Shown in pieces: positions 48,583-57,500 of a stretch of 64,000 nucleotides of DNA. A program made the translations under genes and the position numbers. The first letter of the stretch is position 1. Each line of letters opens with the position of its first letter. The notes beneath the pieces are model-generated. The model was not told where the DNA came from. It saw only the letters and a program-made list of their open reading frames with translations, and did no database searches. Source of the DNA: Chrysochromulina parva (lineage: Eukaryota > Haptophyta > Prymnesiales > Chrysochromulinaceae); the NCBI GenBank assembly GCA_002887195.1, contig PJAB01000017.1, forward strand, positions 1 to 64,000, read 5' to 3'.

Positions 48583-50826
48583 ATGCATGTCATCGTGCGT
48601 GTGCGTGATGTGCCCATCAAAATCGACGTCGGGACCGGCAACCAGCGCCTCAAGTGGCTCGCGATGGTGGCGCTACAGCGGTACTTCGCGGCGACTGTCA
48701 CTACCGACCCTGCACTTGGAATCGGCATGATGATCTCGCACGCTGAAGTGGCCATCGGTATCATGGATGCGGAGGGCAACGAGCTTTCACCCAACAAGTC
48801 GGTGCGCGTCGCTCTAACCGACGGCCAGGAGGTCTTTGCGCTGCTGCAGTCGGACGAGGTGGAGCAAACGACGATACCAAGCGCCAAGGGCACGTCCAAG
48901 TGGCTGATGATGCAGGGCGCGGCGCCAAGCAAGGTTATCATGACGGGTCCGTGCGTCACCTACGCGCTTGAGGGGCAGTCGAACTTCTTCATGCTCCAGG
49001 CGCGCGACACGTATGGCAACATGTCGGGCAACGGCGGCGCAAAGTTCGACGTACGCGTGTCGCGGCCCGACTCGCTGACGAAGAAGCAGCTGGGGGAGAC
49101 GCAGCCGGATGCACCGCCGGAGGTCATCGACCGCGGCGACGGCTCGTACCTCGTGCGCCTCTTGCACACTCGCAAGGGGCGGTACGAGATCAATGTGGAT
49201 CTCGATGGTGAGCCCATCGCCGGATCGCCCTTTGCGACGGTCGCGGTCAAAACCTTTGTGCCGCCGATGATCAAGTGGCTCGTGCCACGCGTCAACGGTG
49301 GTGCCGAACCCGAGCCCTTCTCGCACGCCGCGGTCGTCACCTACGGCCGCTCGCTCGTCATCTTTGGCGGCCTGGCAGGCTCCACGTCCAAACAACACGC
49401 CCTGAACGGGGTGCACTCGATACACATCGAAAAGATGCGCTGGGAGCAGCCCAAGGTGATTGGCAAGCCGCCCTCGCCGCGCGGCGCGTGCAGCTCGTGC
49501 CTCGCGGGCCACCGGCTGCTCATCTACGGAGGCGAGGTCGACAAGGGCGTGCTGACTGACGAATTCTGGGCACTCGATCTCGAGAGAGCCTCGTGGATCC
49601 CGATGAACATCAAAGGCGTGGCACCCGGTCCAGTCGCCTTCGGCGCGGCGGCATGCGTAGGCAACAAGGCCTACTTCTTCGGCGGCTCCGACGGCAAGCT
49701 GCCCACCAACCGTTTCCATGCATTCAACATCGTCACCCAAATATGGGAGCCCCTCGACGACAACCCTGGCGGTCCGCGCCCATCGCCGCGCTTCGGTCAC
49801 TCCCTGCTCACCGTCGAAGCTAATTTGGTCATGTACGGAGGGCGCGACATGCTGATGGGGTACAGCACGCTGGCCATCTATGACACGGCCACCAACATCT
49901 GGTCCACTCCCGCGACGCGCGGCGACATTTGCCGCGAGCGTGCCTTCCATTCGTCCTTCCTGTGGGGACGCAACGTGGTGGTCGCTCTCGGCAACGAAAA
50001 GGAGAATGAGTCCAACCAGATGAACCTGCTGAATATGGACACGCTCTACTGGGAATCGTGGGATGGAAACATCGCGAGGCGCGGCGGAGCGTTCGGGCTG
50101 CTCGATGGCAAGCTGCTCGCGTGCGGAGGCGAGGAATCCAAGGAGAAGAAGAACAATCTCTCGCTGTTCAACATGGGCGGGTACATGATGTCCTTCGATG
50201 GCGTCGACGATGAAATCATGATCCCGATGCTCCCGACCATCTGCGCAGAGAAGTACACGATCGAGGCGTGGGTGCGCCCTGCCAAGGTCGGCCCGATGAA
50301 CATTTTTTGCCGCTCTGATGAGGGCTACCCTGGCAAAGCCTGGTCGCACCAGCTGCGGATCAACAATGAGGGCAAGTTCGAGCATTACGTCGAGGCGGAC
50401 GAAAAGTTCTGCGTGTCGCACACGCTGTCCGTCGAGGCGGGCAAGTGGTACCACGTCGCAGGCTCGGCCTCGAGCGACGGTGAGCTCAAGCTCTTCGTCG
50501 ATGGGCAGGAGGAGGGAACGCCTCAAGACATCGGCGGTCTGCGCCAGAAGCTCGACAGGTGGTTCATCGGGAGTGCCACGGGCGATGGGATGGGCTATTT
50601 CGAGGGCAACATCGGCGAGGTGCGCCTGTTCAACTATGCGCGCACCGAGGACGAGATCGCGGCCGAGAACCGCAAGATCCTCAACGGCACCGAGCGAGGC
50701 ATAGTCGGCTACTGGAGAATCAACGAGGGGCCCGGGGCGATGGTCTTCGACTTCTCCTCGTACAACAATCCGGGCCCTATCAAAGGCGAGCCGAACTGGA
50801 CGGCCAACCTCGTGCCAACCGCGTGA
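48583..50826 (+). CDS. Filamin-repeat, kelch-propeller and LamG-like domain protein
   Basis: 747 residues from the first ATG. Order: an N-terminal module (MHVIVRVRDVPIKIDVGTGN and LKWLAMVALQRYF) of about 100 residues that I cannot name; a filamin-type repeat (about 120-225, GDGSYLVRLLHTRKGRYEIN, GSPFATV); six kelch repeats (about 240-540) with GRSLVIFGG, HRLLIYGGE, NKAYFFGGS and NLVMYGGRD; and a concanavalin/LamG-like jelly roll (about 545-735) with SFDGVDDEIMIP, YTIEAWVRPA, WYHVAGSASSDGELKLFVDG and GEVRLFNYARTEDEI. No signal peptide is present, so the lectin-like domain is probably cytosolic or ciliary. Function unknown; the combination suggests a protein-interaction scaffold. Confidence 0.8.
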   Translation: MHVIVRVRDVPIKIDVGTGNQRLKWLAMVALQRYFAATVTTDPALGIGMMISHAEVAIGIMDAEGNELSPNKSVRVALTDGQEVFALLQSDEVEQTTIPSAKGTSKWLMMQGAAPSKVIMTGPCVTYALEGQSNFFMLQARDTYGNMSGNGGAKFDVRVSRPDSLTKKQLGETQPDAPPEVIDRGDGSYLVRLLHTRKGRYEINVDLDGEPIAGSPFATVAVKTFVPPMIKWLVPRVNGGAEPEPFSHAAVVTYGRSLVIFGGLAGSTSKQHALNGVHSIHIEKMRWEQPKVIGKPPSPRGACSSCLAGHRLLIYGGEVDKGVLTDEFWALDLERASWIPMNIKGVAPGPVAFGAAACVGNKAYFFGGSDGKLPTNRFHAFNIVTQIWEPLDDNPGGPRPSPRFGHSLLTVEANLVMYGGRDMLMGYSTLAIYDTATNIWSTPATRGDICRERAFHSSFLWGRNVVVALGNEKENESNQMNLLNMDTLYWESWDGNIARRGGAFGLLDGKLLACGGEESKEKKNNLSLFNMGGYMMSFDGVDDEIMIPMLPTICAEKYTIEAWVRPAKVGPMNIFCRSDEGYPGKAWSHQLRINNEGKFEHYVEADEKFCVSHTLSVEAGKWYHVAGSASSDGELKLFVDGQEEGTPQDIGGLRQKLDRWFIGSATGDGMGYFEGNIGEVRLFNYARTEDEIAAENRKILNGTERGIVGYWRINEGPGAMVFDFSSYNNPGPIKGEPNWTANLVPTA

Positions 50827-51156
50827 GAGCTGAGAGCCGATGTGTGAGAGCCCGTGTGGAACTGCAGAGCTGTGCTCGTGCGGGTGAAATCCCTAGACGA
50901 GTTCAGAGAGCTGTGATTAAGCTGTGATGGTATGCTGTTCTAATCGCTGTGTGGAATGCGAGTACAAGAGCGGTTTCGTCGACGAACCACCCAGCCAGGA
51001 CAGCGGGGAGACATCAAGCCGCGGAATCACAATTCTGGTAGTTCACAGCCCGCTCCTTAGTTCACAGTCGATTCCTATGGTGATCTGTGTCGTCTCCGAC
51101 CTTGCACCTTCGCGACGCCTGCAGTGGCGCCTTTGCACCGGTTTCATTCGTTTTGA
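50827..51156. other. Short intergenic spacer
   Basis: 330 bases between two same-strand genes. A short direct repeat (GAGAGCTGAGAG / GTGAGAGCC) follows the kelch gene stop. Nothing else is seen. Confidence 0.4.
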
Positions 51157-52179
51157 ATGGCGCCGCTCACGCTGCGACTCGCATTAGTCCTCACCCCAGC
51201 ACTCGTCGCTGCATTCCACGCCGTCATAAAACCGACCATGATCACAAAGATGCCAGTACATTTTGCCCAAGACGGGAAGGTTGCGCTGGTTCCCCGCATG
51301 GCCAAAGTTGCACAACCTTCCTTAGTGTCTGGGCCGCAAATGATCCTCACTGGACCAACGGGCTTCTTGGCATGCTGGGCGGTGGCCGCAGCATCGTGTG
51401 CGCTCGCATTCGTGCGTCAAGCCTACGTATTCAGCCTTTCGTATGGGCTCGCGATGGCAGCCATTGGTGGTATTGCTTTGGCGATTCCTAGCAGCAGCAT
51501 GCTGCTGTCTGCACATGCCGCGCTAGTATGCCTGTACGGCCTTCGACTCTTCGCCTTCCTGTTCTGGAGGCAGTTCGGCCAGGACTCGGGATGGGGTCGG
51601 CGCGTCGCTGCGCTCGACAAGACACCGCGCCTCGAGCGCGTGCCGGTCATCCTGTCCACGTCACTCTTCTACGCGCTTCTGGCGTCGCCGCTGCTCTTCC
51701 ACGTGCAGTCCGGCGGCTTCCGGTCGGCACCGTCGTCCGCAATAGCATCGGCTGGCTGCGTCGTCGCGGCCGTCGGCCTTGTGCTCGAGGCGGTTGCGGA
51801 TCAGCAAAAGTCGCTCTTCAAGATTGCATTGAGGACTGCGGGAGCCGCCGATCGCCCTTTCACGGGAGGCGTGTACGCGTTTTCGAGGCACGCCAATTAC
51901 CTCGGCGAGATCGTCTTCTGGGTGGGCGTGACGGTGGTGGGGCTGCCAGCCCTGCTCGCGCCGGGAGTGCGCTGGTATGCTCGGATTGCTCGTGCCTTTT
52001 CTATGGCCCTCGGACTGATTGGGATTGTCTTCATCATGACGTCCGCCACTAAGCGTCTCGAGGGGAAGCAGGCGACGAATGCGGCGACAGTCTGGCCCGT
52101 GCTGGGCAAGGATGGCGAGCTTGACTCGTACAAAAAGTACGTCGAGCGTTCCGGAGCGTTGGTGCCACGCTTTGGCTGA
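51157..52179 (+). CDS. DUF1295 (steroid 5-alpha-reductase-like) membrane protein, possibly plastid-targeted
   Basis: 340 residues. The family signature lies in the C-terminal half: VADQQKSLFKIALR, then GGVYAFSRHANYLGEIVFWVGV, then a final helix and a charged tail ending in KKYVERSGALVPRFG. The paired His-Asn-Tyr and Glu are the NADPH-binding part of reductases such as 5-alpha and delta-14 sterol enzymes. About six membrane spans are visible. The N-terminus (LRLALVLTPALVAAFHAVIK) looks like a signal peptide with Phe at the cleavage point, which suggests a complex-plastid address. Substrate unknown. The gene ends in a short TGATGATGGC repeat just past the stop. Confidence 0.78.
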   Translation: MAPLTLRLALVLTPALVAAFHAVIKPTMITKMPVHFAQDGKVALVPRMAKVAQPSLVSGPQMILTGPTGFLACWAVAAASCALAFVRQAYVFSLSYGLAMAAIGGIALAIPSSSMLLSAHAALVCLYGLRLFAFLFWRQFGQDSGWGRRVAALDKTPRLERVPVILSTSLFYALLASPLLFHVQSGGFRSAPSSAIASAGCVVAAVGLVLEAVADQQKSLFKIALRTAGAADRPFTGGVYAFSRHANYLGEIVFWVGVTVVGLPALLAPGVRWYARIARAFSMALGLIGIVFIMTSATKRLEGKQATNAATVWPVLGKDGELDSYKKYVERSGALVPRFG

Positions 52180-53014
52180 TGATGGCTGATGATGTGGCTG
52201 ATGATGGCTCCAGTTCAGCGCGCCCACGCACCGGTGATCGCTGGATCATGCGATGGGCTCACTATGCAGCGCACGCGTTGGGGGCTCGGCTCCCGCGGAG
52301 CGCCGTGGTGAGCGCCGGGTTGACGCCTCAGCAGTGAACTCCAGAGTTCACTGCTGGAGTGACACACTCCGTGACGCCCGTGCAGTGACGCCGGGCAGTG
52401 TCGTCCCGGTGAACCTGAACGGGGTAATAGCAACATCGGGAATGTATCGGAGGGATGTGGGAAAGTCGGAAGGCAAGTGGGAGCCAAGCGCGGCGAGGGA
52501 GCCGTTCGGCTGAGCGCGTTCGACTCTGTACTTTAATTACGCACGGAGTCGGAGACGGGTCGGCTGGTGTGGATAGTGTGTGAATCTCTCCAGACGTGAC
52601 GAGAAGCGCGAACAAGGCAGGAGTATGTTTGTTCGCACAACGGAGGTTTGTCCTGACGCGCGGAGGGTGGCGGTTAGGAACATATGATTATATCCAAATT
52701 CCGGTAACGCCACCGCTTTCATTGCGGTGCATATCCGCGAGTTCAAAATCAGGACCCCGCAAACTCTCGCGAGACAAACGGGACTCCGAGGAACCCTTAC
52801 TTCTACCCTCGACAACACTGTCGTCTTGCCCCTCTGAGCACCCACGACCCAGGCTGCTCCCCGACCTCCCACAGGCCACAGCCTCTCCCACGCCCACACC
52901 CCACAGCCGGTATGAATGCCCCTGGCAGCAGCATGGAATATCAGGCAGCCTATACAGCGAGCGACGGCCGACGAGCCCCGATGATCGCAGCTGGCACGCG
53001 AAGATCATCGGGAC
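52180..53014. other. Convergent intergenic spacer, little recognised
   Basis: Begins with a short TGATGATGGC-type repeat (52178-52210). An inverted repeat of about ten bases around AGTGAACTCC/AGAGTTCACT lies near 52330-52352. No gene is supported. The right end grades into the 3' untranslated region of the glutathione peroxidase gene. Confidence 0.45.
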
Positions 53015-53095
53015 ATCCGCCGTGCGGTTCCTCGGAGGAGCACCCAGGCAATTGAGTCGCCTTCGGAGATGCCCCTCGTCATTTTGTCGCGGCTA
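53015..53095 (-). promoter_or_regulatory. SECIS element for selenocysteine insertion
   Basis: In the 3' untranslated region, 114 bases after the stop codon. The quartet is ATGA (53082-53079) opposite CGA (53034-53032). Between them GAGGGGCATCT pairs with GGGTGCTCCTC over 11 base pairs, with three G-U wobbles. The apical loop has the unpaired AA followed by a GGC/GCC mini-stem, as in type II SECIS. A GCCG/CGGC pairing lies below the quartet. All required parts are in order on the coding strand. Confidence 0.82.
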
Positions 53096-53195
53096 CACAA
53101 AAGCTGCACTGCCCTTTCCGTATGACTGCCATAGAGCGCATATCGAGTGAGAGAATCTTGCTTGCCATATCTCGCGAGCACCCCGACACTCAAGC

Positions 53196-53774
53196 TCAGA
53201 GCGCCCCCGTCAGCGCAGCGCCGGCCTCAGCCAACTTCTTCGAGTCAAATCTTCCAGTAGGGAGACCCTCCTTGTCAAAGGTGAACACGCCGGCGAAATT
53301 CCAGGTGACGTCCCCTGGGAAGGCGTCCTTGGCGAGAACCCATGCGGGATCTGCCTTTGCGCCATTAACATTCACCTTGGACATCAGGACGACGCCGCCG
53401 CCATCGACGGGGAGGCTCTTTCCCGTAACAAACTCTCGCACTGCTTTAATGTCGGCGAGTTCCTGCCCACCGAACTCATCGGATGGGTATAGAAGGAAGT
53501 TGACTTTATCGCCAAGGTCCTTGTGCCACTGTGCCAGCTGCGTGTAGACGCGGCCCGTCGCACCTCACCTGGAGGCGACATTAACCATCAAGCAGGGCTT
53601 CCCTGAAAGGCTCTTCAGGTCGAGCGTGGTCCCATCCGATTTCTTGGCGGTCAATGAATACAGCGACTTGGCATTAGCCGAGACGAATGCTCGGACATTT
53701 CCGGTGGCAGCAAACGGCGCGACGCGGAGCGCGCTCGCCGACGCCACAATTCCGATCAAGACAATTCGAAGCAT
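53196..53774 (-). CDS. GPX: Selenocysteine-containing glutathione peroxidase (in-frame UGA)
   Basis: One frame of 192 residues from the ATG at 53774 to the TGA at 53196, interrupted only by a TGA at 53567-53565. That codon is residue 70, exactly where the catalytic cysteine or selenocysteine stands: PCLMVNVASR-U-GAT. The rest of the catalytic tetrad is present: Q104 in FGGQE, W158 and N159 in VTWNF. The sequence between (YTQLAQWHKDLGDKVNFLLY) continues the fold, so no intron is needed. The N-terminus (MLRIVLIGIVASASALRVA) is a probable signal peptide, so secretion or a complex plastid is possible. The enzyme reduces hydroperoxides with glutathione or thioredoxin. A SECIS hairpin lies downstream. 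A standard gene finder would split or discard this gene. Confidence 0.92.
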
Positions 53775-53987
53775 GGAAATTGTATGGAATTTCGCGAGAT
53801 TCTTGAGATCGCGGTTTCGCGGACGGTGCGCGGCTGCGCGCTCCTGACGGAACCCGCGCTGTACTCTCGCTGCTTTACATCGCGAGAATCAGTTCTACCA
53901 ACTGACGCCGTTTTCGCAACCCGATAACGAGACCATCAAATCATGCACGCCAACACAGCAGACCACGGTAGATCTCGACGAGCCGAC

Positions 53988-55238
53988 CTACTCGGGCTCA
54001 TCTCTCTCGGTATCATCGTCCATGCCCTCCTCGCCTCCGCCACAGGCCTCCATGATGGCCTCCATCGCGTCCGGGTCCTCCTCGCCGATCAAGGTCATGC
54101 TGCGGCCGCCGAGCGCGCCGCTGGCATGAACCCCCGTGGCGCGGCCGTCCTTCGCACGCCTCGTCGGGTTGTCGTCGAGACGCGTAGCAGCAAAGGCCTG
54201 GCGAAGCGCGCGCTCCTTGTCAGCCTCGGCGGCTTTCTCGCGCTCAGCCGCGGCAGCCGAGGCCGCCTCGAGGGTGGCGGCGACGTCGTCAAAGCCCTCC
54301 TCGCGCGCCACCGCGGAGGGCGCGCGCCCCCTCTTATCGAGCTCGTCCAAGAGGACACCGCGACCGCCTCCGGTGCGCCTCACCCCGCGTGCATGCAGCA
54401 GCACGCCCACCATCTGGACATGGCCTCCCGCGGCGGCGACGTGCAAGGGCGTCGCGCCCGTACTGTCCGCATTCGAGAGGTCCGCCTTCCACTCGGGCTT
54501 GACGATCTCGCGCGCTGTCTCGAGCGCTCTCGGCTCATCGCCACCGCGGCACGCGAGGTGCAGAGGCGTCTGACCGAGGTAGTTCGTCTTGCCCGTGTGC
54601 GCGCCGTGCTCGAGCAGCAGCCGGACGGTGGTTGCGTGACCGCCCGCGGCCGCCAAGTGCAGCGGGCGCTCCTCCGCGTTCGTCTCCGCCTCGAGCGGCG
54701 CACGAGGCAGCCGCATCTCCGTGTTCAGGCTCAGAAGAAAGAGAACCGCCTCGGTGTGGCCCGCATGCGCCGCATGGTGGAGCGCCGTGAAGCCGAAGCT
54801 ATCACGCGCGGTCGTGCGTGCGCCCGCCTTGAGCAGCGTGCGCAGCGTCGCGATGATCGCCTTGGGCCGATCCGCCTCGGCGATCGGTGCGGCGCTAGCG
54901 CCGACGGCGCCGTCAGCAAGGGCGACCTCTGGCTGCGCGTCGGCGAGTGCAGCCATGTGCAACGCCGAGCGGAAGGAGCGATCGCGCGCCTCCGGATCGG
55001 CGCCGCGCTTGAGAAGCGCCCCCACCGGTGCGGCGAGCGAGAGGCGAGAAAAGAAGTGCAGCAGTGTCCAGCCGTTGGCGTCGTCCTTGGCGTGCAGCAG
55101 GGACGGAAAGGCATCAACCACGGCGAGCACAGCCGGCGCCTCGCCGCGCCGCGCTGCAGCAAACATGGAACTGATAAATCGTGCATCGATGTCGTCTTCC
55201 GGCGGCGCATCGGCGGCCGTATCGACGCGCTCAGGCAT
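53988..55238 (-). CDS. Ankyrin-repeat protein
   Basis: 416 residues from the first ATG (the frame is open upstream only from a GTG). About six ankyrin repeats span residues 25-300, with typical cores such as GWTLLHFFSRLS, SALHMAALAD, GFTALHHAAHAGHTEAVLFL, RPLHLAAAGGHATTVRLLL, QTPLHLACRGGD and ATPLHVAAAGGHVQMVGVLL. One repeat carries an insertion rich in Ala and Pro. A charged coiled coil follows (AAAEREKAAEADKERALRQA), then a Gly/acidic tail ending DDDTERDEPE. No enzymatic or membrane domain, so it is a protein-interaction module of unknown partner. The gene lies 213 bases upstream of the glutathione peroxidase gene, in the same orientation. Confidence 0.85.
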   Translation of the reverse strand: MPERVDTAADAPPEDDIDARFISSMFAAARRGEAPAVLAVVDAFPSLLHAKDDANGWTLLHFFSRLSLAAPVGALLKRGADPEARDRSFRSALHMAALADAQPEVALADGAVGASAAPIAEADRPKAIIATLRTLLKAGARTTARDSFGFTALHHAAHAGHTEAVLFLLSLNTEMRLPRAPLEAETNAEERPLHLAAAGGHATTVRLLLEHGAHTGKTNYLGQTPLHLACRGGDEPRALETAREIVKPEWKADLSNADSTGATPLHVAAAGGHVQMVGVLLHARGVRRTGGGRGVLLDELDKRGRAPSAVAREEGFDDVAATLEAASAAAAEREKAAEADKERALRQAFAATRLDDNPTRRAKDGRATGVHASGALGGRSMTLIGEEDPDAMEAIMEACGGGEEGMDDDTERDEPE

Positions 55239-55457
55239 GTGTCTCAATGCTGAACGTGCGCGCGAAAGAGGTGCGGGATAGCGAGGGACGTGCGCCCACA
55301 CGGTCACGGAGAATGCGCCGTGAACCGTGTACTTTTATGCCGTGAACGTGCAAACGAGATATTCCACAAAAAGTTGCTCTTCAACAACCCGCTCCTCGCT
55401 CTAATTTACGTGTACTCCCTCTTTTCCTTCGAACCCACGCAGCGCGTAACCTTAGTC

Positions 55458-57170
55458 TTAGGGTGCAGCAGCAGCAGGTGCGACACAAGGAGCGGGTGCT
55501 CCACGGAGCTTGGTAATCTCGGCATTCGCGCACTGGAGTAGCCATCGGAGCTTGGCAACCTTCTGTTGCAATACGGCGGCCGACTCCTCGCGCTCGGGAG
55601 CCGGCGTGGCCCCTCCGGCGGCGGCGGTGGTGGTGGTGGTGGCTGCGCGCTGAGGCGTCAGCGCTGCTTCCCGCTGCGAGGGCGTCGGCGCTGCGAGCAG
55701 CGTGCCCGGCGGACCGTCGGTGAAGATGGGGGGTCCATGCTCATCTGGAGCCCAGAGCGACGCGAAGGAGGGTGCGTTGGCTGCACGCGCTCGGTTGATG
55801 CCCTCGATCTCGCTCTGGGTGAACGCACACGCAGCCGCAAGCACGGGGAACAAAGTGCCCCGCTCGGTCGGTGTCATGGCAAACCAGCGCAGCAGCACAT
55901 TGCGAACGTATGCCATGTCTGCGCCGCCGCCCTTCTCAATCGCCTTCATCCGAGCACTGAGCACGCGAACCTTCTGCGTGTCCTTTTCACGCGCCACCTC
56001 GAGCGCCGCCTTCGCCTCGCGCGTGCTCGCGAGCGTTCTCTCCAGATCACCGATGCGTCGTGCGAAAGTCGAAGTGAGTGCATCCGTGGAGCCGCTGCCT
56101 TGCTGCGCGGCCAGAAGCGTCGCCGTCGCCGTCACGGCACGTGCAGTCTCGTCCTCGTCGGGTCCCACGGCGACAGAGGCGTACCGGCGCTGTACCGGCA
56201 ACGCGCCGCCGTTCCCACTCGCTGTCGGCGGCGTGGGCTCGCTGCCGCTGCCCCTCTTGGCAAGCTCTGCGTCTTTCTTGGCCAGCATCTGCGCGGCACG
56301 CTTGCGCACGGCTTGCAACTCCTCCCGGTGCGTTTCGTAGACGGCCCGCAACCCCGCATCAAGCTCGCCGATAGCGTCGGCCAGGCACGCGCACGCGGCT
56401 TGGCGCTCGGCATCGGCACGCCGCTCTTGGGCACGCGCCAAGTGCGCCGCTTGCGTGCGCGCTGCCTCACGCTCCACGGACACAGCGTGCTCGAGCGCGG
56501 TCAGATGTTCCTTCTCGAGCTTGGCACGCGCGCTCGCGGCGACCATGCGCTCGTCCCACCGAGCTGCCGACACCGCCTCCTCGATGGCGGCCGCCGTGGC
56601 AGTTGCCGTGGCGTTGGCATCGGCCACAGCAGCTGGCTTGGAGGCGGCTTCCTCGGACGGCGCGCTGGCGCGCTCCGCGCGCAAGGCCCGCTCGCGGTGC
56701 AGCTCGGCCGCTTGCTCCGTCACTTTGGCCATCAGCAGTGCCTCGCGCTTCCCAACAACGGCCGCGTCCTCGGCGGGCTTGGGCGGTGCATGCGGCAATG
56801 GCGGTGGTTGTGGTGGAGCTGCCGATGGAGCTGCCGTTGCGATGTACTTGCGGCGCTCGTCCTGCAACGTGGCAACGATCTGGCGTAAGCCTTGCGCCTC
56901 GCGCTGCGCATCATCGACTTCTTGGCGCTGGTCCCGTAGTAACTCTTCGAGCCGTGAGAGCAGCAGCGCTGAGCCATCGCCAGCCTCCGACTTGGTGGCA
57001 GCCGCAATTCCCTGGTTCTGGTCGAGGATAGCACGCAAGCCAGCCCGCAACGTGAGAAGTTCGTTGCGCAACGAGGAGCTGGCCCCGGTGTCTGGCACCT
57101 CGGCTGCCAACCCAATAGGGTCTGCTAGGAAACTCGCCGCGCTGGATAGGCTTGGCACCCAGCTCGCCAT
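55458..57170 (-). CDS. GRIP-domain golgin (coiled-coil Golgi tether)
   Basis: 570 residues from the ATG at 57170; an upstream in-frame ATG at 57302 is possible but adds an unlikely leader. The N-terminus MASWVPSLSSAASFLADPIG is a Ser/Ala-rich amphipathic stretch like the lipid-packing sensor of GMAP-210. A long coiled coil follows (about 25-430), rich in Ala, Glu and Arg. The GRIP-like domain is YVRNVLLRWFAMTPTERGTL followed by FPVLAAACAFTQSEIEGI (bases about 55785-55920), with the aromatic residue that binds Arl1 at its start. A second short coiled coil, KVAKLRWLLQCANAEITKL, closes the protein. It should tether vesicles to curved trans-Golgi membranes. It is divergent from SFT2, another Golgi-transport gene. 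Confidence 0.78.
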   Translation of the reverse strand: MASWVPSLSSAASFLADPIGLAAEVPDTGASSSLRNELLTLRAGLRAILDQNQGIAAATKSEAGDGSALLLSRLEELLRDQRQEVDDAQREAQGLRQIVATLQDERRKYIATAAPSAAPPQPPPLPHAPPKPAEDAAVVGKREALLMAKVTEQAAELHRERALRAERASAPSEEAASKPAAVADANATATATAAAIEEAVSAARWDERMVAASARAKLEKEHLTALEHAVSVEREAARTQAAHLARAQERRADAERQAACACLADAIGELDAGLRAVYETHREELQAVRKRAAQMLAKKDAELAKRGSGSEPTPPTASGNGGALPVQRRYASVAVGPDEDETARAVTATATLLAAQQGSGSTDALTSTFARRIGDLERTLASTREAKAALEVAREKDTQKVRVLSARMKAIEKGGGADMAYVRNVLLRWFAMTPTERGTLFPVLAAACAFTQSEIEGINRARAANAPSFASLWAPDEHGPPIFTDGPPGTLLAAPTPSQREAALTPQRAATTTTTAAAGGATPAPEREESAAVLQQKVAKLRWLLQCANAEITKLRGAPAPCVAPAAAAP

Positions 57171-57393
57171 GCCGACCGCCGACGTTTGCGCGCCGCAACA
57201 CACGCGACACTCTATTTTCCGACTATTTACGGAAGGTCTCGAGACATGCCTGCCGGTAAAAACACACAATCTGCGCCATCCTCTTCTGGGGGTGGTATGC
57301 ATGTGGGCTTCCCCTTCGCTTCATTCACGCTTCACCCCCCGGCTATTCTCGAGCGCCTCTCTCTCGTGTGGCCCAGCAGCCAGCACGGAGGTG

Positions 57394-57474
57394 GCGTTCG
57401 CGAACGCTGAACTGCAATACCAGGGCTTTCGCGCCTGAGTTCAGCGTGAGTTCAAGCCTGAGTTCAGCGTTCGC
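57394..57474. repeat. Palindrome and 14-bp inverted repeat before SFT2
   Basis: GCGTTCGCGAACGC (57394-57407) is a perfect 14-base palindrome. GCGAACGCTGAACT (57400-57413) pairs perfectly with AGTTCAGCGTTCGC (57461-57474). A third GAGTTCA copy lies between. The structure ends 27 bases before the SFT2 start codon and could be a 5' leader hairpin or a shared promoter element. Confidence 0.75.
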
Positions 57475-57500
57475 TGCAGGCTTTTAGCCACGTCCGATCC

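Noticed and set aside
53384..53581. Minus-strand frame overlapping the glutathione peroxidase UGA region
   Set aside because: A shifted frame with no similarity; the UGA-containing frame carries all catalytic residues.
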